NCBI RefSeq assembly: GCF_029168945.1
Contig: NW_026870038.1
Location: 1,178,001-1,242,000, forward strand
Direction: 5' to 3'
DNA: 64,000 nucleotides
Source: Cannabis sativa
Taxonomy: Eukaryota; Streptophyta; Magnoliopsida; Rosales; Cannabaceae
The translations under genes were made by a program, and so were the position numbers. The notes beneath the pieces were generated by a model. It did not search any database, was not told where the DNA came from, and worked only from the letters and a program-made list of their open reading frames with translations. Positions 1 through 12,223 of the stretch are shown piece after piece. Positions within the stretch are counted from its first letter, which is position 1, and each line of letters begins with the position of its first letter.

Positions 1-70
1 CACCGCCCACATAGGAGGACTGCCCAGCCGCCGATCTACAAACCCCCGAAGTCCGGTCGCCGGATTCCTC

Positions 71-123
71 GCGCGTGGGGCTCACGCGCCGCCTGAAGCT
101 TCTGCGCGTGGGGCTCACGCGCC
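71..123. repeat. Two copies of a GC-rich hairpin motif
   Basis: The 20-base motif GCGCGTGGGGCTCACGCGCC occurs at 71-90 and 104-123. Each copy has 7-bp complementary arms, GCGCGTG and CACGCGC, around a 5-base loop. Related GGCGCGTG pieces follow up to about 140. The block is far more GC-rich than the rest of the window and stops just before the gag reading frame resumes near 144, so it looks like foreign or rearranged sequence joined to the copia element. Confidence 0.7.
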
Positions 124-143
124 GGCGCGTGGAGGCGCGTGTG

Positions 144-3100
144 GCCAACGAGAACAGATGGCTATTATGAGTTTTCTTGCAGGACTCTCATCTGAATTTG
201 ACTCTGCAAAGTCACAAGTTCTCTCTGGTTCTGATGTCTCCTCTTTACAAGATGTGTTTACTCGTGTTCTTCGCACAGAGACTACCTCTTCAACTCCTCT
301 GAATAGCGCCTTGGTGAGTCGTAATAATTCTGCACCGGAAAGAAACTCTACTCCAAGTGGATTTAAAGGAGGTAATTCACAAGGACCTGATAACCGCACA
401 CCAAATTCTGGGAGCATCATGTGCAATTATTGTAAGAAACCAGGCCACACCAAGTTTGAGTGTAGGAAGTTACAATTTAAGAATCGACAACAACACTCTG
501 CCAATATTGCAAGCACTAGTGATGCATCTGACAAATCGGTCCTTATTTCGCCGATGAATTTGCCAAGTTCTCAAGGTATCGTGAAACACTTAAGTCTTCA
601 TCTTCTTCTCACATCGCGATTGCCGAATCAGTAACTCTAATGCATGCCTTCTTTCCAAATCCTCAAAATGGGTCATTGATTCTGGTGCCACAGATCATAT
701 GACAGGTAATTCCCGTCTCTTTTCCACTTTTCAGTCTCATAGTCCCACTTCTGTTGTCACCTTAGCTGATGGGTCAACAGCTTCTGTTCTTGGATCTGGC
801 ACTATTGTTCCTACACCTATGCTATCTTTGTCATCGGGCCTTACATTTACCTGATTTGTCCTTTAATTTGCTTTCTGTTAGTCAACTCACTCGTAATCTA
901 AATTGTTGCATCTCATTCTTTCCTGATCATTGTTTGTTTCAGGATCTTGTGACGAAGAAGATTATTGGTAAAGGACATGAATCTGGTGGCTTGTATGTTC
1001 TTGACCCACTTCCGCCAACCTCTATTGCTTGTTCGAGTGTTGCTTCCGCTTTTGAGGCTCATTGTCGTTTAGGTCATCCATCCCTTCCTTTGCTCAAGAA
1101 ACCGTGTCCCCAATATAGTAGTTTATCTTCGTTAGATTGTGAGTCATGTCGGTTGCCAAACATCATCGTGTTAGTTCGAGTCCACGTGTCAATAAACGTG
1201 CTAGTGTTCCTTTTGAGTTAGTTCATTCCGATGTTTCGGGTCCTTCTCCTATTTTGTCTCAACCCGGATTCGTGTATTTTGTTACTTTTGTGGATGATTA
1301 TTCTCGTGTAACTTGGTTATATTTAATGAAAAATCGTTCTGAGTTGTTTTCTATATTCTGTGCTTTTTGTGCTGAGATTCAAACTCAATTTAATGTATCT
1401 ATTCGTACTTTGAGAAGTGATAATGCCAAAGAGTACATGTCTGCTCAATTTCAATCTTATATGACCTCTAATGGCATGCTTCATGAAACTTCGTGTTGAT
1501 ACGCACCTCGTAATGGTGTTGCGTAACGTAAAAACAGACATCTTCTTGAAACTGCACGTGCTCTCTTGTTTCAAATGAAAGTCCCTAAACCTTTTTGGGC
1601 CGATGCAGTTTCCACGGCATGCTTTCTTATTAATCGCATGCCATCCTCTGTTCTTAATGGTGCAATTCCATTTAAAATTCTTTTTCCTAATAAGTCATTA
1701 TTTCCAGTTGCTCCGCGAGTGTTTGGTAGTGTTTGTTTTGCTCGCGATGTCCGTCCATCTGTCACCAAATTAGACCCTAAGGCACTAAAGTGTGTCTTTC
1801 TTGGTTATTCTCGTCTTCAGAAAGGGTATAGGTGTTATTGTCCTGATCTCAACAAATATCTTGTTTCTATTGATGTTACTTTTGTAGAAAATACACCTTA
1901 TTTTTCATCTTCCACTACTTCTACTAGTCAGGGGGAGGATGATGATTTGTTGGTTTATTCGTCACATCCTATGCGCCCGCTACATGTTCTGGCGGGTCTC
2001 TAGTTCCTTCACCGCCTCGGTCGTCACCCCCACGTTGTCTACAACTCCACCACCTCCACCACCTCTACCACCTCCACCACTCCCTCGGCCTCCTATAGTG
2101 TACACCGTGCGCCCCCTCCTCCACCTCCCCGTTTCATGTCCCGCACCCGCATCTTCGTCATCGTATCCGGAGATCTCGGATGATCTTCCCATTGCACTAC
2201 GTAAAGGTAAACGCCAATGTACTTTTCCTATTACTTCTTTTGTGTCTTATAATCATCTCTCCTCTTCTTCTTGTTCTTTTATTGCTTCTCGATTCTATCA
2301 CTATTCCTAAAACTCGTTCGAGAAGCGATGTCTCATCCCGGTTGGCTTGCCGCAATGATAGAAGAGATGAATGCTTTGGTTGCGAATGGTACTTGGGTCT
2401 TGGTTAATTTACCTTCCGGAAAACAAAGCATCGGGTGTAAATGGGTGTTCACTAAATTCAATCCAGACGGCACAGCTTGCTCGCTTAAAGGCCCGTCTTG
2501 TTGCCAAGGGTTATGCTCAAACCTATGGAGTGGACTATTGTGATACTTTTTCTCCGTTGCTAAACTCACATCCGTTCGACCGTTCATTTCCATGGCAACT
2601 ACTCATCATTGGCCTTTGCATCACTTGATATTAAAAATGCTTTTCTTCATGGAGATCTTCGAGGAAGAAGTATATATGGAGCAACCTCCCGGGTTTGTTG
2701 CTCGTGGGGAGTTAGGCGAGTTTGTCATCTTCGCAAATCTTTATATGGATTGAAACAAAGCTCTCGTGCTTGGTTTGGTAAATTTAGTCAGCCGTTGAGA
2801 AGTTTGGTTTGTTGAAAAGTAAGTCGGATCATTCTCGTGTTTTATAAAAGATCAACTCGTTGGTATCATTTTGTTAGTGGTGTATGTTGATGACATCGTT
2901 ATTACCGGAAGTGATACTCGAAGGCATCTCATCCCTTAAGTCTTTCATTCACACCCGCTTAACACGAAAGATTTAGGGAGCTCAAGTATTTCTTGGGGAT
3001 TGAAGTTACTCGGAGTAAACAAGGTATTTTTCTCGTCTCAAAGAAAGTATGTACTTGATTTGCTAACCGAGACAGGAAATTGGGATCAAAACCCCGCAAT

Positions 3101-3832
3101 GCTCCAATGAATCCAAATTTCGTGCATCTTACACGTGATGGGAAACCATTTGAAGATCCCGAGAAATATCGCAGTTAGTTGGAAAGTTGAATTATTTAAC
3201 CGTGACTCGTCCGGATATTGCATTCCGGTTAGTGTTATCGCCGCTCATGTCTTCTCCAACAATTCATCATTGGGCGGCATTAGAACAAATTTTATGTTAT
3301 TTAAAAGGAGCACCAGACGAGGTATAGTTTACAAGGATCATGGACATACCCGTATTGAGTGTTTTTCGATGCGTATTGGGCAGGCTCCAAGGTAGATAGA
3401 CGATCCACTTCAGGATATTGTGTATTTGTTGGGGGCAATCTGGTCTCTTGGAAGAGTAAGAAACAAAATGTTGTATCTAGATCCAAAGTCCGAATCGAAT
3501 ATAGAGCTATGGCCCACTTCCGTGTGTGAGGTAATATGGATTTATCAGCTTTTGACTGAATTTGGGTTTAAGACTTCTATTCCAGCAAAATTATGGTGTG
3601 ATAATCAAGCTGCTCTTCATATTGCCTCGAATCCCGTATTCCACGAGCGAACTAAGCACATTGAGATTGATTGTCATTTTGTTCGTGAGAAAATTCAACA
3701 AGGTCTGATCTCCACAGGATATGTGAAGACCGGAGAACAACTAGGAGATATTTTTACAAAGGCTTTGAATGGGGTGCGGGTTGATTATCTTTGTAACAAG
3801 CTGGGCATGATTAACATCTATGCTCCAGCTTG
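144..3832 (+). pseudogene. Broken copia gag-pol polyprotein
   Basis: Gag is recognised by a UBN2-like end (MSFLAGLSSEFDSAKSQVLSG) and a CCHC zinc knuckle, CNYCKKPGHTKFEC, near 420-470. Pre-integrase HCRLGHPS lies near 1060. The integrase core follows with HSDVSGP, VDDYSRVTW and RSDNAKEY (1220-1430), interrupted by a stop near 1498. RT is seen as ARLVAKGYAQTYGVDY (about 2480-2540, with a frameshift) and YVDD near 2885. RNase H (3420-3832) has WCDNQAALHIASNP and ERTKHIEIDCHFVREKI. At least six frame changes are needed to read through. A Pro-rich linker (2040-2130) separates integrase and RT. Confidence 0.92.
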
Positions 3833-3840
3833 AGGGGGAG

Positions 3841-3981
3841 TGTTAGATATTAAGTGTATATTAGCTGTAAGAGAGTTAGATATTTAGTAGATATTTAGTA
3901 GATATTTAGTCTCCTAACTCTGTATATAAATATGTATTATTCTATGAAATCAACACACAATTCGAATCACTATTTTCTACA
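3841..3981 (+). repeat. 3' LTR of the copia element
   Basis: Starts TGTTAGATAT directly after the polypurine tract TGAGGGGGAG (3831-3840). It contains three copies of a TAGATATTTAG motif and a TATATAAATA box near 3924. I place the end at TTTTCTACA (3981), giving a short LTR of 141 bp; an alternative TG...CA end is CCCCAACA near 4061. The other LTR is not in the window, so length cannot be checked. Confidence 0.65.
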
Positions 3982-4302
3982 AGAAGCTTCAAATCAAGCA
4001 GTCATTCCCAACCAGAAAACCACTCAAACCTCAAATCTAATAGTTGATTTATCCCCAACAATTTGGTCCCCACAATAAGGCAGAGACTTTTACATAAGAA
4101 GATTAAAAACCCTTTCGGGAGTGATCATTTTTCTGCGATGGAAAACACCGCAATAGACAAATATGAATTATCGATATGCTGAACTCGCAAGTCCAGCAAC
4201 TCGGAGGGCATTAACAAGGGATCCCCAGACAGTTCTAAGGGGAAAAAATTGTTGAGTTAATCAAGTCTTCGGACAAGCAGAGAGGGATGAGGTAACTCCA
4301 AT

Positions 4303-4765
4303 TATTATTTTATTGTATTCGTTTCTTTTAATGATCATTATGAGGGATATAAATTCACACTACACATCATTATGATCATGGAAGCACGTGATTATATCTA
4401 GAACTATGTCACACTATAGTACATCACCAACTGATCGAGAAAAAAAGAAACAACAAAAATGAATGAACCTATGAAACTTACATACCCAGTTGAAGTTACT
4501 GATCTATCCGAAAATTATGAAGAAATCATAGGACTGATATTTGAGAAAATGGTTTTTCTTTCTTCAGTGAGAAAACAAAAACCAGTGAGCGATGAGAGAG
4601 AACGAGATTAGCACAATGTAAATATGTGTGATAGTGTACTAAAGTGGCCTAACTCTAGATACAATCATGTGCTTCTATTATCATAATGATGTGTAGTGTG
4701 AATTTTTTATCTTACCACATTAAATCACTTTGTCAAATAAAAAGAAACCAATACACTAAAATGAA
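4303..4765. repeat. Inverted repeat, about 125 bp arms, roughly 200 bp spacer
   Basis: The stretch 4351-4427 is the imperfect reverse complement of 4628-4703 (shared TTCACACTACACATCATTATGA, and AGCAC[AG]TGATT). Weaker similarity continues outward on both sides to about 4303 and 4765 (TGTATT-GTTTCTTTT). The spacer (4428-4627) has no recognised content. It could be a decayed fold-back transposon inside the old gypsy leader. No TSD was found. Confidence 0.7.
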
Positions 4766-5198
4766 TTCGAGAACCTATAAGGAGGCAGTCGTTCCTCCAG
4801 TTACCCCTGCAGGACATATCGAAGGCACTGAACCTGGATCACTGCACGAGGGAATAACGGCTGGAAGATCAAGTGGGCAGAATCTACCTGAACAGTAATC
4901 ATCACCAGCTGAACGAATAGGACCACGATGGAGAAAATAGTCACAATGGAGAGCAAGATGAATGTTAAAACCGATCGGATCACAAAGATCTGGTGAACAC
5001 TGCAAGCACATTATCGTGTACACCAGAAATATTATCAATGTGGAGGCTTTGTCTAAATACATGATGCCTAAGGTGCAAGATTTTAGGGGTAACACCAACC
5101 CTCATGAGTATGCCTTACATTTTGAACAGAAGACGGCAATGGGGTCCATTACACCCGGCAAAGTTGATGGTCCTGCACAGTAGCATTATTATAGTTTA
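4757..5198 (+). pseudogene. Ty3/gypsy gag fragment, left part (outermost nest level)
   Basis: The reading frame near 5060-5180 gives PKVQDFRGNTNPHEYALHFEQ followed by GPAQ and an in-frame stop, the usual start of a Ty3/gypsy retrotransposon gag domain (PKV..F.G..DP..H...F, then G.A..W). It ends at 5198, where the palindromic copia element begins. The same domain resumes at 14483, so the two were once continuous. Stops upstream show it is dead. Confidence 0.75.
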
Positions 5199-5733
5199 TG
5201 TTAGAAATGTTGAGGAACTTAGGCACTCAATTACAACTGAGGTTGATGTATGAATATGAGAACCTCAAATAAAGTTGAGCCAAAAAAAATTGATAATTGC
5301 ATAACAAGGATAACATATGATAATAATCCTCGTACTATAATAAATGAAAGACTACAAACAAATGTTTAGGAGAAACCTCATTCTTTTCTCAGAAACACCT
5401 TTCAATCTCTATGTTGAGCTCTATTTCTCTCACTCAAATTACTCTACAAAATTGGAATAATATGATCAAATTCAAATGACAAATGACCAAGATCATATGT
5501 AGCTTGTATATGGCGGTGACATTAGGCGGTGGAAGCTTATGTAATGCATGTTGTAATATTACAGCTTTGTTACAATTTGTAACACTTCATTATTCATTAA
5601 TTATCTTCAACAAATTTGTAGAAAGCTCTCACCTCCTTCAACTATTCAATATTTGATTGAGAAGCAATAGTCATATATGGTTTGACTTAATTTTGAAAGT
5701 TCACAAAAGTGATTTTATTTATATATCTCTCCC
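5199..5733 (-). repeat. Left LTR of the palindromic copia element
   Basis: Its reverse complement aligns along its length with 7212-7602 and then 14403-14482 of the right arm (shared ATGACTATTGCTTCTCAA-like block, AGAGTAATTT.AGTGAGAGA, and ACTTTATTTGAGGTTCT). Read on the minus strand it ends ...TTTCTAACA at 5199. The inner edge (about 5733) follows a purine-rich stretch and is approximate. Confidence 0.75.
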
Positions 5734-5799
5734 ACTTAACACTTTTGTAATTCTTGTTTTATTTCTTCTTTGTCACTTCCATGCCGCTTATGTTTCCGC

Positions 5800-6290
5800 T
5801 AGACCAATGGATAATCGACACAAATAAATTAGCCATTGTTAATCGGCTTTATTAACATAGCTGCAAAGTTGTCTCTAGTGTAGATTATTTTGCAATTCAA
5901 CATATAATCCTCCACCTTCTCATGAACAAAATAATATTTGATGTGTATGTGCTTTGTTGAAATGAAATGCCAAATTATTTGCCATGTGCAAAGTGCTCTC
6001 AATGTTACTTGTTTGTGGTCGAACTCTTCCAGACAAAAACACATTCTGAGACGGGCTTACTTATGAAATCACCAACATAATTTGAATCAACATAACTTCT
6101 AACATTAAAGTTTGATTCCCCACAACATAATGTGCATTTGAAGTACTCTTGATATATCTCAAATCCTCCTCACAGTATTTCAATATTCTCTACCAAGATT
6201 TTCCATGTATTGGTGAATCGCTTTTACTCTACTGCTAAGGCTCATACTTGAGGATAGCTTGAAGTTAAAAGAAAACGAGGTAGAGATTGG
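5800..6290 (-). pseudogene. Copia RT/RNase H fragment, left arm
   Basis: Minus-strand translation of 5829-6044 gives STKHIHIKYYFVHEKVED and YTRDNFAAMLIKP, the C-terminal end of copia RNase H (TKHI...YHF.RE...., KD..AD..TK). Upstream (6045-6290) the frame is broken but lines up base by base with the right arm (SNF.VR.YV.SNYV). It belongs to the same element as the plus-strand fragment at 6440-7069. Confidence 0.8.
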
Positions 6291-6439
6291 CTAACAATCT
6301 TGCATGTTGACGCGCTGCAAGATTTTCTTGAAGTAGTTCGTCTTCAAAGGTCAAATCTTCCTATTATTTCTATCTCGGTATAAAAATCACCAAGACAGAA
6401 ATAGGAAGAATCTCAAAAGAAGTACTTCCAGAAAATGCT

Positions 6440-7069
6440 TCAACATGCAAGATGTAAGTCAATATCTACCCTGCTTCCTATTAATTCAAGTTATTCTCAA
6501 GTATGAGCCCTAACAGTGAAGCAAATAGGTTAGTGGGAAGTTTAATGTTTGCTATGATATGTACAAGAAGAAACATTGCTTACATAGTGGGAGCGGTTAG
6601 TCGATACAAAGCGAATCTGGGTAGAGAGCATTGGAATATTGTGAAGAGGATCATGACATACATCAAAGGTACCTCAAATACTGCATTATGTTACGAAGGA
6701 TCAAACTTTATTGTTAGAGGTTATGTTAATTCAAATTATGTAAGTGATCTCGATAAAAGTCAGTTCACCATAGGATATATGTTTACTCTTGCTGGAGTTG
6801 TAAGCTGGATTTTAAAAATGCAATCAACTATACAGAATGTGTGCGCCAAAAAGGCAATTTGGTTGCAAATGTTACTCGAAGAGCTTTGGCACAAACAAGA
6901 GAAAATCATTAAGTTTTGTGACAATCAAAGCACTTTCCACCTGAGAAAAATTCAAAATTTCATACAAACACAAAACTCATACGCGCCAAATATCATTTTG
7001 TTTGTGAGGAGGAAAGATGTGTGGATATGCAGAATATCCATATTAGAGATAACCTATCAAACATGTTAA
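6440..7069 (+). pseudogene. Copia RT/RNase H fragment, right arm
   Basis: Open from 6503 to 7069 (188 codons). VGSLMFAMICTRRNIAYIVG and HWNIVKRIMTYIKGTSN are the classic copia RT-RNase H junction (GSLMYA...RPDIA...VS....P...HW.A.KRI.RYLKGT). It continues with DLDKSQFTIGYMF and FCDNQST. The STTEAEY block that normally precedes the tryptophan-leucine helix is missing, so the copy is internally deleted. Confidence 0.88.
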
Positions 7070-7211
7070 TAAAGTTGGTTAACAGTGACAAATTTATTTG
7101 GTATAGAATCATAGATTCTCTATTGGCCTAGCGGAAACGTAGCAGCACGGAAGTGGCAAAGTAGAAAGGAAAGAAGAATTACAAACGTGACTGAAGTCGG
7201 AGAAAAAGGTT

Positions 7212-7602
7212 GTAAATAAAGCCCCTTTTGTGGATTTTCGAAATTGAGTCAGCCATATATAACTATTGCTTCTCAACTAAGTGTTGAATAGTCCAAGAAT
7301 GTGAGAATTTTCTACAAAGTAATAGAAATTAATTTATGAATGAAGTTCTACAAATTATTTGTGACAAAGTAAGCTTGCATTCCACAAACTTCCACAACCT
7401 AAAGTCACCCCATATACAAACTATATCTACGAGTTGATTATCTCATTATTATAGAGTAATTTTAGTGAGAGACAGAAAAAGAGAACTCAACATAGAGAAA
7501 GAAAGAGTGCGAGAGAAAAATAAGTGAGGTTTTTCAAAGAAATTGTATTAATATCTTTGCTATAACAAAATTTATCTACAATTGCCAATTATTTTGAGTT
7601 AA
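7212..7602 (+). repeat. Right LTR of the palindromic copia element, 5' part (rest at 14403-14482)
   Basis: Matches the reverse complement of 5199-5733. It is broken at 7602 by the gypsy element and resumes after it with TTAACTTTATTTGAGGTTCT and ends TTTTTAACA at 14482. Confidence 0.75.
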
Positions 7603-7960
7603 TGTTAGACCTCCTATGAGGTTTACTTGGCAAAGGGTAATAAGGGAACAAACATGAAAAGGACAGTGAGGTGTGTGTATGAGGGAGGGCCTTTTAGTAA
7701 TTATTGAGTGGTTGGAAAGGCAAAACAGTGACAGCTAGTGTTAGTGGGAAAAGTTATGTAAGAACTCAGATTTCATCAAGGTCTGAAAGAACCATTGTCT
7801 TGCCCTTTTGTTGTTGCTTTCCTCTTTGACAAATACAATCAAGAACCATGGCTGTTATGGTTTTTAGTTTTTAGCTGGTGTGTTGCTATTGTTTTCTAGT
7901 TATTGTTCAATTGCTTGTGGTGCTTTTTTAGTATAGTTTGATCTCAGGTGGTGGCTGAAT
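7603..7960 (+). repeat. 5' LTR of the Reina-like element
   Basis: Aligns with 14031-14401 over the whole length (TGTTAGACCTCCTAT, ATCAAGGTCTGAAAG, AAGAACCATGGCTGTTA, GGTGGTGGCT). No clear tRNA primer-binding site follows; ACTAGGAGTGCC at about 7961 may be a decayed one. Confidence 0.85.
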
Positions 7961-7976
7961 ACTAGGAGTGCCAAAC

Positions 7977-10439
7977 TAATGGAGACGATTGAGGAAGAAG
8001 CTTCTCATAATCAAAACCAAGATGAAATGACCTATGTGAAATGAGCTTTGATGAGATCAGGCAAGAGTTGCTACAAAATTAACGGATGGTCCCAAGAGTC
8101 CAAGCCACAAAGAATCTAAGGAGCGTCGGCTTCATATAGCTCTATTCTGGGCAGTAGCAGTGGCAACAACAAGGTAAACACAAAGGAGATGGAGCGCGAT
8201 GCCATGAGTTCAAAGAAGGAAAAATTGAATTACCAGTTTCCTTAGTTCTCGAGCCAGACGACTGAACATAGTGTGTTGAACAATATTTCAGTTTGCAACA
8301 GTTGAAGCCTGTCAAACAACTCGAAGTTGTCGTGCTATGCTTGGAAGGTCTGGCTCTTCGCTGGTTCCGCAGGGAAAATAGACAGCAAAAATTTGCACTT
8401 GGGAAGAACTCAAATCGTTGCTGCTAAGACAATTCTTACCAGTTCATCAAGATTCTGTCCATGATCGTTTTCTAAACTTGCAACAACTTCGACAATACAA
8501 GAATACATTGGCTTCCTCGCTTGGAACGATTGATGGATCACTGAAGGAATCAGCATCTATGAACGGGTTAGTCATGGAAATACAAAACACTAATATCCTT
8601 AGTGGGCCTCTTCAGATTCATGGGTTACCCATGAGTTCAAAGGGCACTTATGTGCAAAGCCCAACAATAATAAACAAAGAGAAGTACGTGCCTTCATCTT
8701 CTTCATCGCATGACACAACCGATGGGTATTATTAACCAAAGCAAAAAGTCAAGAGAAAAAAAATAAAAGAGTTACCTTCGAATGTGATGATACCTAAGCT
8801 CGTGGGCATCGTTGTACTGCTCTAGAGTTGAAAGTGATTCGAATCTAGGAGAAGATGTGGGAAGCAGAGGAGTAGTCGGCCATCGAGGAAACCTTAGGAA
8901 TTCAAACCGATGAGGTAGTGGAGGCGCAAATGGTACAGGTTTTTTTAAACACAATGGACATACTTCTCCTAAATCCATGATATTATTAGGGAACATCAAT
9001 GATACAGAGGTTTGGTGGATAGTAGGGCACCCACAACTTCATCTCAACAAAAATTGTGAACAAATTGGCTCTGTCAATAGTTTCAACAGAATCTTACGGG
9101 GTACAGAAGGGAACCAAGAAAGCTGGGTATGGAACCGAAAATTGTAAGGCAATTCAATTAACAGTCCAAGAGCTCGTTATTATTGATGTTTTTCTCCCTC
9201 TTCCCTTAGACAATACGAATATTATTCTTGGGGTACAATGGCTGGAGACTCTCGGTCACCCAATGGAAGGAATATAGAATGAAGTTAAATGTTGGTGGCA
9301 AATCAATCACATTAAAAGGAGACCCATCCTTGCAACGATCTTGAGTCTCAATTAAATTTGTGATTCAAGCACTTCAACACAAAGGAGAGGGCGTTTAGGT
9401 CGAGTTAACAATACCTTTGTTTTTCCAGAACGAATGGTGAAAAGTCTCTCAATCTCAAGCCTGTTACAGAAGTATTCAATGGTGTTTGAGACACCCGCAA
9501 CTCTTCCACCAACAAGAAATCACGACCATGCTATTATCCTTCAACCAGGGACTTCACTTGAAAGTGTGCCATCTTATAAATATGCCCACGTACATAAAGA
9601 TGAGATTGAAAAATTAATGGGTCAGATGTTAGCGGCAGGAATCATTCAATCTAGTACAACCCTGCCAAATTTTTCACGTAAAAAAGTAAGATGGTAGCTG
9701 GAGATTTTGGCACTAAGGTGATTCCAAAGATTGATTTGAAATCTTCTTATCATCAAATTCGGCTTAAGGCAGAGGATCTTCACAAGATAGCTTTTAGGAC
9801 TCGTGAGGGACACAGAGTTTTTAGTGTCCCTGCCACTTTTCAAACCGCCATGAACAAGATTTTCTAACCACATCTCCATGCCTTTGTGTTGGTACTCTTT
9901 GATGGCATATTAGTGTATAGTCCAAATGTCGAAACTCGTGTAGAACACCTCTCCATAGTGCCCCAAATCCTTTTTCAGAATCAATTCTATACCAACCTCA
10001 AGAAGTGTCGTTTTGGGCCGTCGAAGTTTTAGTACTAGGGCCATATTATTTCGGGGTAGGGAGAATTGGTGGACCCACCAAAATAAAATTCACTACAAAA
10101 TCTTTGCAGGATTTGGATGTTGTGACCAAAGAAAATCAGTCAAGACAGTTTTTTAGCTCACAATCTCACTGATTTGGAGAGAGGACTTCTCTTTTGAGCA
10201 TGAGAAGTTGTTATATAAAGGCAGATTAGTTTTATTTGCACCCTTAAACTTGATTCCTTAGTTTCTAAAGGAATATCATTGGTCTTCTATTGGGGATCAC
10301 TCAAGCGAGACTTGCACTTATCAAGCCAGGAAATGTTTAGTTGATTGGAATGAAGAAGTATTCTGCCATGTCTCTAGTTGGTCTTCTACAACTGCCCGAC
10401 CAAGTTTAGAATGATTTGACTATTGACTTCATTAAAGGG
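7977..10439 (+). pseudogene. Reina-like gag, protease and RT remains
   Basis: Gag: LEGLALRWFRRE (about 8340) and FLPVHQDSVHDRFLNLQQLRQ (8440-8500). Protease end: DNTNIILGVQWLETLGHP near 9210-9260. RT: MVFETPATLPPTRNHDHAI and EIEKLMGQMLAAGIIQSST (9480-9660), then [18 protein letters not shown] and [12 protein letters not shown] (9730-9870). The RT palm with its YVDD region is degraded and the RNase H region is largely lost. The segment ends in the integrase sequence DLTIDFIKG, where the solo LTR is inserted at 10440. Confidence 0.88.
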
Positions 10440-11186
10440 TGTAATGTCCAAGGAATTATAGTTATAATTAAATAGGCATATTTTATGAAATATAAAATTA
10501 TGTGTTAGAAGATTAATGGGTAAGATTACGATCTTACTTCGATAATTAATGAGTTACATTTATTAATCAAAATATAAAAAAATAAGTGTAATTTATTAAC
10601 TACAGAGATATTCTAGAATATATATACATGATATACACATGCTATAAGTGAATTAAAATATTTTTAGATCCAACAACTGTCAAAACTCAATGGATTGGCC
10701 AGAGATATCACAACAATATTTTATGAGTGGTAATAGTAATGAGAAGTTTTATTACGGGGTATTTTAACTAATTCAGTGTTAAATTGGATGGAGCATTAAG
10801 GTAACCTAACTCCTTCGTCTTTTTAAAGTTTCTGTATGAATAGTTTTGTTTTGAATTTGAATTTAGGGTTAGATTCTATGGAGTTAATTTGAGTATTAGA
10901 ATTTCTACGGTTTTTTTAGGAGGGTTTGGGGTTTTGAACTCAAAGCTCACCCAACAATGGTAAATTTGACTTTTGGTGATTTTGGATGCCTTCAAAGTGT
11001 GGAATATGTTTAGATTATCGCATACTATTGTTTTAGTAAGTTTGATAACATTTGGTTAAGGTGGGAGTTACCTTTAAGGGCATGGAGTTGTGTAATTTCG
11101 AACACTTTTCTGCCCAAAATGGTTTTGAATGAGTTATACCTACCGTGGTTGATCTAGGTGATGAGAGTCGGAAGGATAGTTCCAGA

Positions 11187-11785
11187 TAGGGTTGTACAAG
11201 GATTTTCGTAAATCGCCCAACCCGAATAACCCGTCCAAATCAAATCGAAAAAACCGATAAAAAATACAAATTGAAATAACCCAAAAAAATTCTAAAACGC
11301 CCAATCAGTTAATTAAGCGGGTTGAAAATAGACCCAACCCGCCCAATTAAACTGACCAAACCAATTTAACCCGACTTTTAGCCTTTTTTTAAGTTCAATT
11401 TTTCACTTTAAGTCTTTTATTATTATTATAACATCAATATAATAATATATATTGAAAAACACTAAAGGAAATAACCTTGACGAGTGACGAGACCTCTTGT
11501 CTAATTCACTGTCTCTCTCTTCATCTCAAGCCTCTCATGTTATCTCTCGTATCTATCTATGTTTTTCATAGTCACACTCATAGTATTTTCATTTTAGTTG
11601 AATCTGAAAAAAAAATAACTCTTAAGTCGGTTTGGGCGGGTTAACCCGACCAAACCTACCAACCCGTCGGTCGGGTTAAATTTTTTTTTTTCTTAAATTG
11701 AGCAAGTTGGACGTAGAATTTTGCAACCCGATCTTTATGTTGGGTTAAAAAATATGTAGTATAAACCGACCGACGTACAGTCCTA
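11187..11785. mobile_element. hAT-type non-autonomous element, 599 bp
   Basis: Ends TAGGGTTGTAC and GTACAGTCCTA are terminal inverted repeats with two mismatches. A perfect 8-bp TSD, GTTCCAGA, lies at 11179-11186 and 11786-11793; hAT elements make 8-bp duplications. Subterminal CCCAACCCG/GGGTT motifs occur in both orientations. No transposase is encoded. Confidence 0.88.
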
Positions 11786-12223
11786 GTTCCAGATACTAAT
11801 TGCGAATAGGCTTCGAGTTATTAGTACCAGATAATAGATTGTCCGGTTAGTTGTGGCTTAGCCGGTAGAAATTGAATCTGCGGGATCCCAAATGCGTGTC
11901 ATTAGGGAATTGTTTAGGGAAACCCGGTTGTGATGTTCCGGGAAGGAAGATTCCAAAAGGGAGAACTTCTGAACATGAGCTTCTGGATATGTCTCCGAGC
12001 AAGGATTTCCGTATAAGATTTTCGGATGGGTTTAGTCAGTTTTGTTTTAAGGCTTAACGCGGATTAGATTAAATTATTTACCCATCATTACTATTGTGAC
12101 ATAGGGCCCGGATCATCAAGGGTTTCCCATTTTCGTTAGCTAGAAGACTTAAAATTGGACTTGAGATAAGAAAAGTACAATTGTACCCCTTTGAATACAT
12201 TAAAGGTGATACGGTTATTATCA

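Larger units (their letters stand above)
1..3981 (+). mobile_element. Degenerate Ty1/copia LTR retrotransposon, 5' end outside window
   Basis: The domain order is gag, integrase, reverse transcriptase, RNase H, which is the copia order. The element ends in a purine-rich tract just before a TGTTAGATAT LTR start at 3841. The 5' LTR, the primer-binding site and most of gag lie outside the window or are replaced by GC-rich DNA (1-143). Frameshifts and stops are scattered throughout, so the copy cannot be autonomous. No TSD can be tested because the left end is missing. Confidence 0.93.

Noticed and set aside
1980..2192. Gly-rich minus-strand frame
   Set aside because: Antisense of the Pro-rich linker of the copia polyprotein.
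5829..7069. Two unrelated copia fragments in opposite orientation
   Set aside because: The homology is continuous and mirrored from the centre to both LTR ends, and one TSD pair flanks the whole, so a single palindromic insertion explains it better.
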